Assembly: GCA_035041965.1 (NCBI GenBank)
Contig: JAPYMA010001087.1
Location: forward strand, 62,001 to 126,000
Reading direction: 5' to 3'
DNA length: 64,000 nt
Origin: Anisakis pegreffii
Lineage: Eukaryota; Nematoda; Chromadorea; Rhabditida; Anisakidae
Shown here: piece by piece, positions 1 to 11,839 of the stretch
Position numbering within the stretch: position 1 is the first letter of the stretch
Layout of the letters: every line of letters starts with the position of its first letter
Made by a program: the position numbers and the translations under genes
The notes under the pieces: generated by a model
Database searches by the model: none
What the model saw: the letters and a program-made list of their open reading frames with translations, nothing else
Told to the model about the DNA's origin: nothing

Positions 1-11
1 GTTTGTTACAG

Positions 12-3000
12 AGGAAATGCACGACCAGGTCGCAGAAGCATTCAAATTGTTTGATACGATAGGAGATTCGAAAATTACAGTCAGCCAAGTAATAATGCGC
101 ATATTTCACAATAAAATTTCTGGCAATCTTCAAAACAATTACGGATAGCGGGCCTATAGATACGAAAAGCCCACGAAGCGCTCAGCCCCTTCCTCGAATT
201 TTCAATTCCCTCCCCCCTCTCCCCGAAAAAAAAACCTGTTCGAGGTCCAATACTTTGGAGTAATCGTGCTTCACATCACCATTCACTATGAAAATTCGAA
301 TGAGACGGATAATACGAGTAGCCAGGGCTACAAACGTTTTACTTTTTCGCTCAGTACATCAACTCCTCTGAAAATAAAAATAGCACTTTTCCACCGAAAA
401 AAAAGTAAAATGGGTTCCTGGATTTCAAGCTCTGCCTACGGGTCCGATGGGTAGCACAGGTTCACAATGGCAGATGAAAATATTTCATCCTCATTCGGTT
501 GAAGTGGGTTAGAGTTCAGTCTCACTTCAGTAGTCCGCTTATGATTATGTTTAGAAGGGGCTGACTCATACCTGTGTGTGCTTATATGCCCGTACAGATC
601 TAACAAGATGTTGATGCTCAGTAATTGTCTAAGGCGTCAATGCCGAAAGCCATTTTCATTACAAGCATTTTTGAATATGTGTTGCAAAATCATCGCTATT
701 CAATTACGCTGAAGCACTGTTGCATTTCAGGTTGGACCATGTTTACGTGTTTTAGGACATGTGCCTACCGAAGCGCAGATTGCTAGCTTGACGAAGAATT
801 GGAGTAATAACAAAGGTATTTGCGCTTATTTTTTAACCAACAACATTTTCATCAAATTATCTTTTGCGCTATTCATAGATATAGATTAGCTACAGATTAA
901 AAGACAAGCGTTTCATCGTAGAAGATTAGGTTTTTTTGATTTTTGAACGTGGACTGAAGTGACAATAAGTGTTTTTCAACATACATTTCGTTACACCTTT
1001 CAAGCTGTACCACTCAACTTTTCGAGGTCCATAAAACATCTCATTATCGGTTCATGTTCATGCGTCGTTGAGCACAATTCAAATCTGCATTTGAAAATCT
1101 TCACTGATTCCGTCACCGCAAGCACATAAACAAGCAGCACAACAAAATCCACTTAAACGAACGCACACATTCGGTGTGCCGTTCACGGTTCACTCAACCA
1201 TTCGAGTTTCTATGCCTCACTTGACCAGTTTTCATTCGTTTTTTACGTAATCTTTGAATTTATCACATGATGAAATTCAGAAAAATCAAGCACAACATTG
1301 GGTACAGAGCACTGATTCTATATAATAGCGATGCATTATTACAAAAATTATAATGGTTACAGCAACACAATGTTCCGTGCACTCCTACCATTTCTCTTTC
1401 CACGCAACCGTTTCCAACTGTCTGAAAACTTATAGAACATCCAAATTTTGAAGTGTATCATACCAGAACATCATTCGATGACATCAGTTTCTTTGATGTA
1501 ATACTACTCGACGCTTTGCTTAAGTGGAAAGTGCTAATTCCATTTAATTTGTTCTGTTGAAAGGTAACTCTTAGTTGTGCTTCAAGGATTTCAAATGTCG
1601 ATCCCTGCGGCAATTTTAAGGTGAAATAACACTGATTCAGTGTTTTTTAATATACCTGACAGATGAGTGTTGCACATCCGACTTTGACAACCTCGCCAAC
1701 TGAATAGTCAGCTGTGAACTTATAGCAATAGCCTTCGATAAGCCCGAATATTGTTGAACATTCCTCACTGTCTTGCAATACTTCTTGACCAACAAAATAT
1801 TTCAGTCCCGTATAACATACCAACCCGTTGATAAGAGTCAATTTGTACATCAAAATAATGATTCGCAGCGAAATGTTCATGACTAAAGATCAATGTGTCA
1901 TATGAGAGTCGAACAATCACAAAAAATTCACAGCATGGAACATCGAATGTAGACTAATCATTTCTCAAAAGCCATGAATATTTCAAACAGCCTGTGACCA
2001 GACGTCATCTACCGATTATTAGAATGTCATTCTAATGGATGCAAATATCAGGCTATCTAGAATAAAAATTCAAAATTAAGTAACCCACCGATGTGTGTAT
2101 GTGTTCGATACTGTCCATAAACAACGTTACTGTCGATTTGAATATCACCTCACAATGATTCATCGTAATTAGGAAACTAGTTCCGCTATCGTAAAATCTA
2201 TGCCTACATTTGCTATACATTCGATTAGAATACCTCGAGAAAACTTTCAACTTTGGTGTTTAATAAGCAAAAAAACCAGATTTTTTGTGTTCAGTCAGCT
2301 CTTAATAAGTGTGCGTCATGTCGTTTTGAAGCATCCGTGTTATTGTTATTTCTTCATCACAAAATAGCATGCCAGTTAGCCGAGGAATTGACATTGTACA
2401 CACTACATAAACACGATGGAAGTCTCTAAAAGACTGAGATTGAAATTGAGATTTCTCATTGATTATGAACACGTTTATTCATCAAAATGCTATTTCAGTT
2501 CAAATTCAGCGCCAGTTGATTGCCTCTTCCCCCCAAATTGAACCTCGCTCGGAATTTTTGTAAAAGCCACACACAACTGAGGCACTGAATGTGTAGTGTC
2601 AGTTTGAGAATAATTTGACACGTTGCATAACAAATTCTTCATTGATTGAAGATGCGCGAATATCGGTTGAAGAATTCGTGCCGATGTTGGTCAGTTTGAA
2701 GGATGATCGAAGCCAAATGGTCTTCACCGAAAAAGACTTTATTGATGCATTCAGTCAAATGGATCGTGAAGGCAATGGTCTTATTCAATCAACTGATTTA
2801 AAATTCATGCTTATGCATATGGGTAAGATTCAGTTTCAGTTTCAATTTTCAATTCAGAAGCAAAAGCCGTCTTGAATTAAAGCAATGATTTCACCTCATC
2901 AGAAAGAATCTCGAGTGTTATCTATTGAGGAACTGTTGTTCATCCTCTTATTCATCACATTCATCCAATGATCATTCACTCAAAAGGGATATCGCTTTGA

Positions 3001-3909
3001 AACAGAAATTCCATTTTATGCTGTGTTCACGTAATACTGACGGTTCTTCGTTTACTTTTTGATAAATTATCCGAGAATAAAACTCGATTGAAACCGTTAC
3101 GATTCTATTCACACGAATTAGCCACTTGCGAGCAACCTTTCTCTTTTATGAATCGTTTTTATTTGAACCGAAAGAATTTATGAAACCGTACAATCCAGTG
3201 CAGTGCATTGTTGATCTTTTAGGAGATTATTTATTGACTTATTTAATCAACAGTTACAGCTCATTACGAGCTCATGCCTCTAGGCCGTATCACCAATATT
3301 ATAAGTATTACATTCGTCTTTGTTTGACATCCTTCTTTCCGCACAGCCAACGGTATGAGACCACTTCTGAGCCAAAGAGCATTTCCGCTGATTATCGAAT
3401 GAGTCAGCTGAATGAATTATGAAAACTGAATTTTTTGTGAAATATTGCTGCTAGCCAATGCAAGTGTGATAAAGTAAGAAAGAGAGGTGCTTTGTCATTG
3501 GGAACCGCGATTGATTCATCGCTCGAATTACTCATCGTTTAAAAAGAAATTCGTTTGCTTTTGATAGATATTTCTTGTTTCGCGTCCATTCTTTCGTTTC
3601 CTTCCGACATCAGCAATTATTTACGAACATGTTGACTATTGGTTGCCTAGAGGACGGCCACTCACGTCAAATGCAAAATTGAATAAGAAAGCAAACTGTA
3701 ATCACTCATTTATTCAGGCTTCTTAAAGTTAGCAAAGTAAGTGTACAATTTTTGACTATATAATCAATAATGGAATAATTTTGAACCAAGGTGAGAAGAT
3801 GACCCGTGCGGAGGTCGAGCAAACGCTGTTCGGTATTGAAGACTCGAATGGCATGGTCAATGTGGACAAGTACGTCACGAGAATGTGCGATCGCGATGCT
3901 GAATTTTGA
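12..3909 (+). CDS. Essential myosin light chain (EF-hand protein), 5' end outside window
   Basis: Exons I read: 12-88, 731-815, 2652-2822 and 3791-3909 (stop TGA); all phases join. From the first in-window ATG (17) the product is 148 residues, the normal size of an essential light chain, which stabilises the lever arm of myosin heavy chain. The best evidence is the C-terminal half: FSQMDREGNGLIQSTD followed by MGEKMTRAEVEQTLFGIEDS closely follows vertebrate MLC1-type chains. The first EF-hand loop (DTIGDSKITVSQ) lacks several calcium ligands, as is usual for this family. Bases 1-11 read as an acceptor (gtttgttacag) and two bases precede GAAATG in frame, so a short upstream coding exon probably lies left of the window; if the acceptor is a trans-splice site, ATG 17 is the true start. 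Two acceptors are AAG rather than CAG. Intron 2 (816-2651) hosts an antisense gene. By analogy it resembles C. elegans mlc-3, but I cannot separate muscle from non-muscle paralogues. Confidence 0.85.
1263..1880 (-). CDS. Secreted, probably GPI-anchored Ly6/three-finger-like protein, nested gene
   Basis: Two exons, 1880-1656 and 1421-1263, join in phase 0 and give 127 residues. Residues 1-19 form a hydrophobic signal peptide (MNISLRIIILMYKLTLING). Ten cysteines follow at 22, 41, 52, 69, 74, 81, 94, 95, 96 and 102, with the family opening LVCYTG and the diagnostic ending LCCCNHYNFCNN. The last 20 or so residues (LLYRISALYPMLCLIFLNFI) are hydrophobic, as in a GPI-attachment signal, so the mature protein is probably tethered outside the cell. 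An acceptor (ctttag) ends two bases before the ATG, matching a spliced-leader site and fixing the start. The gene lies entirely inside intron 2 of the myosin light chain gene on the opposite strand. Nematodes carry many such proteins; some modulate receptors, but no specific role can be assigned here. The fold assignment is firm, the GPI anchor likely. Confidence 0.85.
1881..1890 (-). promoter_or_regulatory. Probable trans-splice acceptor for the nested Ly6-like gene
   Basis: Read on the minus strand, gatctttag ends at 1883 and is followed by TC and then the ATG at 1880. No upstream exon is apparent and the leader would be two bases long, typical of nematode spliced-leader addition. An ordinary intron acceptor is the alternative. 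Confidence 0.5.
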
Positions 3910-6480
3910 CGTGCACTGTGCTTTCGTCTGGACATAAAATATCACTTGTGCTGCTTGGTGTATTATTCTTTTTATGGCGTAAACATTACGGTGAAATATT
4001 CTCTGTGTGCCTATGCATATCTCATGCATTCAACTTGAAACATAATCATCTCGTGTCACTCGCTTTGCCCTTGGGAGCAGTCGTAATTCCCCAATCCATT
4101 GGTTTATTATTCAAAGAGAGTAGTTCGAAATCCCTTGCAACCACAATTCGCCAGTTTCCTTAAATTCTCTTCCAGAGAAAACTCGAGAAAGCGCTCCTTA
4201 ATTGAAACGACATCTGTCGGTTAATACTTAATATTCGGTGGGTAGTTGAGCTGTTGCACATTCAACGATTGCAGATATAAAGCAAATTAACTGTGCAACT
4301 GCACTCATCAACCTACACAATATAAACAGTTCTACAGTAACGATTAGCAGTAAAAGACGAAGTGTATCATTTAAAGACAATTGTATGGAGTCTAGAGCTG
4401 TTTGATGTCCTCTCGAAGGTTTCATATTTTGAGTGCGTTTACATCCGCATGAAATTTCTCTATCATTCAATTAATCATGGTTGCATGTCATTGTGATGGC
4501 TTCTGAATGATGGAACCTAGGAGACCCTTCTTCATATAAAATGATTTTTCCATACATCCATACATAATGCTATAAGCTATACATCTGCCTATGTGTTGCC
4601 AATCCCAATAAATCAGCGAGTAGCTGTGCAAGCAGAGAGTTTATTAGTGTGTGGTAGAACGTTTGGCGATCAAATGCTGCTTAAGAAGAAAGTAAGATAG
4701 CGTGCTTATGGACAGACAAAACGACGAGCGATTACGACGACACTGCAATTTGTAGGAATGCACACTTGAGACGAGAATAGCAATTGTTTATGACGAACGA
4801 AACTATTAGAAACAATAAAATTTTAAAAAACATTTCAAAAATTATTCAGCAATATGAATTTTAATTGTGAATACCGCCACAGCAACTTCAGTAACAACGA
4901 AAAAAATTGTTTAATCATCCAAAAACAAGAAACAAATTGCAATCAAAATAAAATAAGGAAACAACTGACAAGCCATCAACATTTATGTACACAACTATTA
5001 TACATCAACGGGACCTTTCGTCGTCATTTATCATACACTCGTATGGCAATTATTAGCATATCTTGAAAGGAAATCTTTGAATTTCAGAGACGAAAGGTGT
5101 TAATTTGAAGTGAACTTTGATATGTGATCCATATAGAGTTCTTGTGAGAAATGAAAAGCATTCGTTTTTTTAATGACATAATATGATAGTGTTCGATGGT
5201 GACCGAACTGAGTCGTCAAGTGAACTGGGTGACTGATTGAATCAGGAATTCGCGTTGCCATAATAAATTCAGAAATTAGAAAGGTGAATAAAGGAAATGA
5301 AAGAAAACTGAATATATGTATATCAAGATGAAGTCAGGTATTTGATCTGTATATGGGGAGATCGTAGACAAACAAATTGAGAGTAGAATTAGAGTAGTGG
5401 ATGATAAGGAACAGCGATTGGAACAATCATTCCATGCGTACATCCTTCATATAACCTCAGAAAAGATTTTCAGTGAATGATATCAATTATACAGTAAAGA
5501 CTGATTGATAAACAATTTCATCCACTGTTAATGACACTGCAATATCAACCGACCAATACAAAGTCGATAGCCATGATGATCTGATGAGGTTACAGTCAGG
5601 AGGAAGAGTTGGTGTTCAGGAAACAATAAAGTGGAATTAGAAGAACAAAAGCAATTGAACAGCAATGAAATGTACAATTAAACAGTCGTCACAATGACTG
5701 TATTCAATGAGACAAACAACGAAATACAGTAATTCACCGAATGACATATTTACCCGCTTTCCTGAAATTATAGCCTCTATAGACCAATTTCGATGTTCTC
5801 TCCAACATCGAGCTATGGACTGAATGAACATCCCATAACTAAGCACGTATTTTTCAATATTTCACAAATTGATTGTTTTCATTATTCAATAGAACGTAAT
5901 CGAACCAGAAGACTTCTTTTTCAGTAAAAGCACTTCCGCTTTTCATAGTAAGAAATAGGGATTATACAAAATTGAGCAGCTCAAATAAGTCTCAAGAGAG
6001 TAAGACTTCAACTTAAAACATTCAAGAATTAGCTTTATCTCTTCATCAACAGAGCCTTTCTGCTGATCTTTTCACTGAACCATCATCTCCGTTGATCCCA
6101 ATTAAAACTGGAAATCACTCTCAAATTTTGGCGATCAAATAGAATTCCAAATACATATGAGCATTCGAGTATGATGTATGTATGAAGACATCATATTCAT
6201 ATTTGCTCATGAACCAAATTTACTCCAGGCCAACTCAGAACACTACCATACAGGGTTCGTTGAGGTCAGTCAGATTTGAAACATGACGCCGTCATAAGGA
6301 GCGCAATCAACGAACGCAAATGATGATGAATTCGGAAGAAGGTACAATTTGAAATTGTCAATTGATCGATAGTTCTGGATGATATTTGAATATTTTGGAA
6401 AGAACAAAATTTGTAAGAATAAGATCGGATGATGATGTGAATTATAGTCGATGGAAATGATGCTCTTTCGAGAATCGCAC
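3910..6480. other. Intergenic region between light-chain and YPEL 3' ends
   Basis: A+T-rich DNA between two convergent genes. An open frame on the minus strand at 4470-4228 has two hydrophobic stretches but no splice or leader signal near its ATG. A short stretch at about 5757-5827 (-) has an ATTCAG acceptor and a GTAAAT donor but no recognisable product. I see no supported gene. Confidence 0.5.
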
Positions 6481-6495
6481 TTTATTTGTTTTATT
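6481..6495 (-). terminator. Candidate polyadenylation signals of the YPEL gene
   Basis: Two AATAAA hexamers on the minus strand (6486-6481 and 6495-6490) lie about 70 bases beyond the YPEL stop codon, a normal position for the cleavage signal of a short 3' UTR. Confidence 0.55.
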
Positions 6496-6553
6496 TCGTG
6501 TTCAGTTCATTTCCATTCAGTCCACTGCGAACCAGATCCAGTCCAATCCAATA

Positions 6554-9500
6554 TTAATGAAGGCTATTGTTCCTCGTGTATTCGCGATCATCCCATCCGT
6601 TATCCTTAACCATATGCGCCAATTCGATTATAAACTTACCCTCCTTATACTTTTGACTCAATTCGAATGCATGCTCCTGCAAACAAATTCAACGTCACTG
6701 CAACAGCAGCGGCATCGAGCAGTCAATTGCATTACAAATGTCACTTTCTTCATTTCGTTTCATCTCAGTGCTAAGTGACAGATAGTTTCGAAGAGGATGA
6801 GCAGTCAGCTGCAATAAAAAAAGTTTGACCGTGCATCTTCGAAAAGAGCTAACTCGATTGATGAATTTAGAGTGCGCGCTGATTGCAAGCAAGCATGCGA
6901 CAAAATTTAATGATGTTTGCTTCATGAAGGAACTGCCACTAAATTCGAATGAAAAAAAAAACCAACAAAAAAGAAAATCAATTAGAACAACTTCGATTCA
7001 CTTATCAAGATGGTCACCGAAAGCGCCTAATGGATGCTTCTAAGATGGAGGCAGCTGATGAACATTCAACAACAGCTGTCAGCATTATGCAGTGAAAATT
7101 CTCCAATTTGAAACTATTCAATTGGCATCTGTTGTTCAAAAATGCTCCTGACATACAAAATGAAACAAAAATCCGTTCGATATGCATAGAAAATAGCCTT
7201 TTGTCAGCAGTCAGCCTCAATCATTTTTTCGTTACAAAAAAGATGATAATGTAGCCAGAACAGAATGCTTCTTATCCACTTAGCGAACAAGGCGATTTCG
7301 CTTGGGTTGTTGATGGTGCTCACAGTCAGTTTTGTTGCTTTTCAGCGATTCGAATAAACCACAAATAAACCATATGCTAATGTGAATGGGTGAAGTGGCG
7401 TTGCACAGTCAACATGTGGTCCATTATTTATAAATTTTATACGAATATTACACAACATGGCGGCATGATCTACCAAAACACAACTGAATGGATGCCACTT
7501 AACGAAATGATGATGGTTTGGCACCAAGTTCATTGTAGAGATATTTTGAAAGTTTTAGTTCATCACCCGATGAATATCTCTTGAATGTATATCTATAGCT
7601 GAACAGTCATAAGATGGAAATCATAACCCTTTCAATGAATAGTCATCAATGAACATACATATTTCCAACCAAGTGTTGTCTTACAACACTCACAGTATAT
7701 ATCAGCTACTGCATGAAGTCCAGTCAACAGAACACGCTCCTCGGCCGGACCACAACCAATATTAACACTGAAAACATCACAGATACACATTAACAACAAC
7801 AATTTCAAAATGCATCGCAGTTGCAAAATTTCAGTTTTTTTGAAAGATTTTTAAACTTGAAGCCGAAAAAAAGGAACTGAATTTTATTGCGATGCTAATT
7901 CGGAACTCATTGCATTTATGCGATCGAACTATCCGAAGTAACTCGCGCATGTGAATACAGATGCACTAGTGATCTCCTGGGGATCAATTCAAAAACTGAT
8001 CAAATGTTGCCACACTTCTCTGCGAGGATGTACTTTATAAGTAGAATTTCTGAACAACGAGTGACTTACAAACTGCTTTGAATGTTTTGGTGCAACATTG
8101 ACGAAGACAGGATCGAATCATCAATAAATAAAATTAATTGGTGAAATTTGATGACATGTAATGTAGATGCGATATTCTCATTGTTAATGAATTAGCATGT
8201 GTTTGTGATGGAATCAATTTGCTTCGTTCCGATATCGAACAAATTAATTTGCTAATCAAAATGTGATCAATTCAGTTCACAATATGCACTTTTAATTACA
8301 TGAAATATTACAACGTCTTCTAACAATAACTAATTCACTTCAGTCAACGAGTGTGTTGTCTCAAAACAATTATTCAGCTGGTTTTATAGCCAGGTAGTGT
8401 CGCGACAGTCAACGTTCACGAAACTATTCAGTTCATCATGCGTCGATCACCAATTCAAAAAAAGATGAAATACGAACTTGATAACGAATGGATTGAACAA
8501 ATGATTTGTTGTCGTTGAGTTAAAAAAAAGAACTTCAATAATGAATCCGTTCAATCAATTAAAAATGAACAGAAGAGAAATATTATAAGCAATAACTCAC
8601 ACAGAGTTGAAAAGATACGCCTTTCCTTGACTGCCTTGAAAGGACTGAAAAGATGTTTAAAATTAGGCGTTTAATGCAGATGCACACTGACAATGAAACA
8701 GCATTGAATAATATTAAATGCATTTTGTTAGCCACAAGTGGAATATGGATTTGAAATTCTCTAACAAAAATGATAAAACTGAATAGTTGAATGTTGTTGT
8801 AGAGCAAATTAAATGGAATACACGATTGAATAACATAGAAACGAAAAAAAAAACCAAATGGTTTGCTCTCGATTCGTTTCAAAGCACCAAAAAAGAAGGT
8901 TGCTAATGGGGGATGCGAACGAAGTGATGTTTTTTTTTTGTGGTTCGTTTGAGTAGTGAATGCGAGATTTGGAAAATTAGTTTTGCTGGTGAGTGAAAAT
9001 ATATTGGATGGTAAAGAAGGACGGTAGACGGATGACGATTGGGAAGTATTATAGGGGGATTGTTTGCTGATTTAGTGGGAACTGAATCGATTGCACTGAT
9101 GACACAATAATGAGATTCAATTAGGATGAAATGAAGACAAGTGAATGGAATTCTTCGAGGAAAGGATGTGCTGAGAAGCAATTGAAAAGGAGAAGAAGAG
9201 AAAGAGTTGTTGAAATAAATTCACTGCAAATGAACTGATTCAGAAATTAATTTCATTTATATCCACAACCAATCGCACAATTTCTTCTTAACACTCTTTG
9301 CTTGCCAATATTTCTTTTTTGATCGATTTCGTTTTCATCTTATATATGCACGCATGAATTTGTTGAAATAACTAGCACAAATGGAATTGACTGAGATTCG
9401 GCGCTGTTAGAAACTTGCTCAGAAAAACATATCTTTTAGAATGATTCTTCACTGTGTTTTATGAAAGTTCTGACTTTTCAGCGCACAAAAAAAGTCACCG

Positions 9501-9956
9501 CCACAAACAAATAAGAGTTTGCCACACATTTCATGACGATAGCGTTCACAATTATTGGATGGGAAAGTAGTTTGTGCTAGAAGCTTTAATCAGAAAATTG
9601 AAATTGCTGAGAATTACCTTTGAGATCAATTCGTTATGGTTGGCGAGATTTGCGCGGCAATGAACGCAACTGTATGTGCGTGAACCAGGTGGTAAATATG
9701 CCTGCAAGATTAAGGCATGAACTTCTGATCAATTTCACATCTTACTGCTCAAGCGTAACAAATCGAAAACAGTCAACGAAACTATTTGCTTTTATGAGGA
9801 ACTTAAATATTGAGTGGAATTTAAACTTCGTGCAAAAATAAGTAACACTGAGGGAGTGCGATGAATGCGAAAGTGAGTGAAATGCACCTGAAAGGTTTTC
9901 GATCGTTCTTTTTTGACCGGGTCGATGGCCTTAACTGCCGGTGGCATAGTGGCCAT
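6554..9956 (-). CDS. Yippee-like zinc-binding protein (YPEL1-4 type)
   Basis: Five exons: 9956-9888, 9701-9618, 8644-8601, 7767-7659 and 6676-6554 (stop TAA); every phase joins, giving 142 residues. Yippee proteins bind zinc through two CxxC pairs separated by 52 residues. Here C35-V-H-C38 and C91-E-C-C94 give exactly that spacing. Diagnostic stretches are [59 protein letters not shown] and TTLGWKYEHAF, ending [16 protein letters not shown]1-4 are nuclear/centrosomal proteins linked to cell division and differentiation in other animals. Unusual here are a roughly 18-residue N-terminal lead-in ([18 protein letters not shown]) and an 11-residue tail after NGWD ([11 protein letters not shown]). 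The start is the ATG in context CAAATGGCC; the frame stays open upstream, so a longer N-terminus is possible. Short exons in long introns hide this gene from ORF-length scans. This is the 1-4 subtype, not YPEL5. Confidence 0.93.
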
Positions 9957-10640
9957 TTGTTCTGCTGATGTAGCAGCAGCCCTCCTCGCTCTCGCACGTT
10001 TAAATCGTTCGAAACAAAACAGCGTGATGATTGCTGATTTTATGGAATGCTTATTCGAATGAACAATTTTTGTGGTGATGAGAATAGCGATAGTAACGAT
10101 GATGACGGTGTTTTGTTGTGCTCAGTGACGATCGTTACCGCTTATTAGTATTAGTAAAGTGAATATCGACAGCTTGTTGATAGGATTATTCGTCTATTTA
10201 TCACTTATTTGCACTGGTGATGCGGCGTGCTCGGCGAATCAATTCGATCATGTCAGATCGCGCCAACACACGCTTCGAAGAAAATCGTCGAGATCGATCT
10301 TATCGCTTTTGATTCGACTGCAATTGCGTATCAAAATTTGACTTCAGATGGATGGCTGATGGATGACAACCGCAATCGTTTCAACAATACAATAATGACG
10401 CACAACAATGGTGTGGATGTGGATCTGAAGACGATGGAAGCAGACGACAGTTCGAATCAATTGATTCTGAGAGGGAATTGTCGTGTCGTTGAACAGAATC
10501 AATGATTGTGATTGAAATGATTGTGACGAAGAATTGCTTTTTGCTTTGATAATACGATCGTGAACAACAAATTCTTGTTGTAGTAGTATTGGCTATCCGT
10601 TCACAGATCACGGACAGATAATACATCCTATACATCAAAT
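9957..10640. promoter_or_regulatory. Upstream region of YPEL, moderately GC-rich
   Basis: This is where the YPEL promoter should lie; no TATA box or leader acceptor stood out. On the plus strand 10227-10505 is open for 92 codons with ordinary amino-acid composition, but it starts with GTG and has no clear acceptor. An overlapping frame at 10159 encodes a signal-like stretch (LLIGLFVYLSLICTGDA), also without an ATG. Coding use is unproven. Confidence 0.3.
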
Positions 10641-10903
10641 CTATTGTGTGAGCTATGTCCTCGAGACAGCTCTACTTCTTCTCTTCTCTTCTCTTCAGAA
10701 TACCGGCACAACAACAGTAGAACGTTATCCAAGAAAGTAACAGATGAAGTGTATCTTCAATATCAAATATCAATCACTAACAGAGCCAAACGAGATTTAG
10801 ACTTCTACTTAAACAGCAACCGAAACAAGCCAAATGGCTGCTGTGCTCCACTCGCTTCACACCATAGCAACCTTCAAATGGTTGTGGTGGCTGCGATGGC
10901 TGC

Positions 10904-10931
10904 ATGGATGGATGGATGGATGGATGGATGG
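10904..10931. repeat. Microsatellite (ATGG)7
   Basis: Seven perfect ATGG units followed by GG. It lies inside a 190-codon open frame (10644-11216, +), where it reads WMDGWMDG; that frame is best explained by the repeat and chance. Confidence 0.95.
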
Positions 10932-11258
10932 GATGTTACTGCTCTATGGAAACCATTCAGTTTATATACATCTTCTGCACCTACATATATACATATGTGC
11001 AGTAGACTATACTTCATTCTCATTCTCATGCGTCCTCCATTCATTCAGTCTTGTTGCTTGGTTAGTGCTGTGTTGTTAGGAGCATGGAAGAGGCCTAGCC
11101 TCACAAACCAAACTAATATATTTGAGCAGAAGATGATTTCGGATGATGACAATGATAATGATGCAGGGATAGGTAGAGAAGTGCTGCTTACGACTTACTG
11201 CAATTGCTATAGATAAAATATTAGTTAGACAGCTGCAAGAGGATGGATGGCTGCTTGT

Positions 11259-11839
11259 TTACGTCACAAATATTCTATGAGACAGAGTTAGTTGAGTGTT
11301 GAACTTCTGAAACTCTGAAAGTGATCAGTAACATGTTATGGATTGAATAGTACAAGCCGGTGTTGCTTGCACGGTTTGCTGTAATACATTATGCTGTGCT
11401 GAAATATTCGGTTTCCTTCTTTGTTTGGATGTCGCTCGCAACTTTTTGGCAGTAAGAATAAATCATAAAATTTATCTGCTTCAATGACTCAAACGAACCT
11501 TATATGACCATTATAACAATTCTTAAAGTGCATTGCTGTTTTATTGTTGCTGCAAAGATACCATTATGTATTTATGATGGTACTATCCTCGTCATCAGCT
11601 GTTTGGGCAGGACGACTTCGAAGAAAGAAGAATGTGATATTGTCATTGTATGCTGATTAAACGAATGAAGTAAAGAACAGTGGCACTATGAAATCAGGTA
11701 AATACAACGGCGGTGCTTACTTTTATATCTTGGATACTTTGAAAGCATAAACTTCTGATAATATCCTAAACGTCTGGAGAAGAACAATAGAAATATCAAG
11801 AGCAACAATACCGTAACAATGTTACGACAAATGAGAGTA
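11259..11839 (-). CDS. Candidate last two exons of an unrecognised single-pass membrane protein
   Basis: Exon-like segments 11839-11721 and 11314-11259 join in phase. The first follows a strong acceptor (ttccttttcattgctctag) and ends at a GTAAGC donor; it encodes a membrane segment (NIVTVLLLLIFLLFF) and then a basic stretch (SRRLGYYQKFMLSKYPRYK). The second follows tgatcactttcag and encodes FQKFNTQLTLSHRIFVT and a TAA stop. Together they look like the transmembrane segment and short cytoplasmic tail of a type I protein. I do not recognise the family. Upstream exons would lie at higher coordinates; the first segment needs a preceding exon ending two bases into a codon, which the exon candidate at 15793-15597 does. 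Splice-site strength and agreement of phase are the only support. Confidence 0.25.

Noticed and set aside
3706..4029. 107-codon frame opposite the last myosin light-chain exon
   Set aside because: It is the antisense shadow of a proven coding exon.
8583..9181. Minus-strand frames of 99 and 92 codons in the YPEL region
   Set aside because: The first merely runs through YPEL exon 3 (8644-8601) in the surrounding introns; the second lies in YPEL intron 2 and has no ATG-linked acceptor or domain.
10644..11216. Longest uninterrupted frame in the window (190 codons, +)
   Set aside because: It begins at TTG rather than ATG, is extended by the (ATGG)7 microsatellite, and shows no domain or coherent composition. 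A splice acceptor at about 10698 leaves open that a piece of it is an exon, but the ORF as a whole is not credible.
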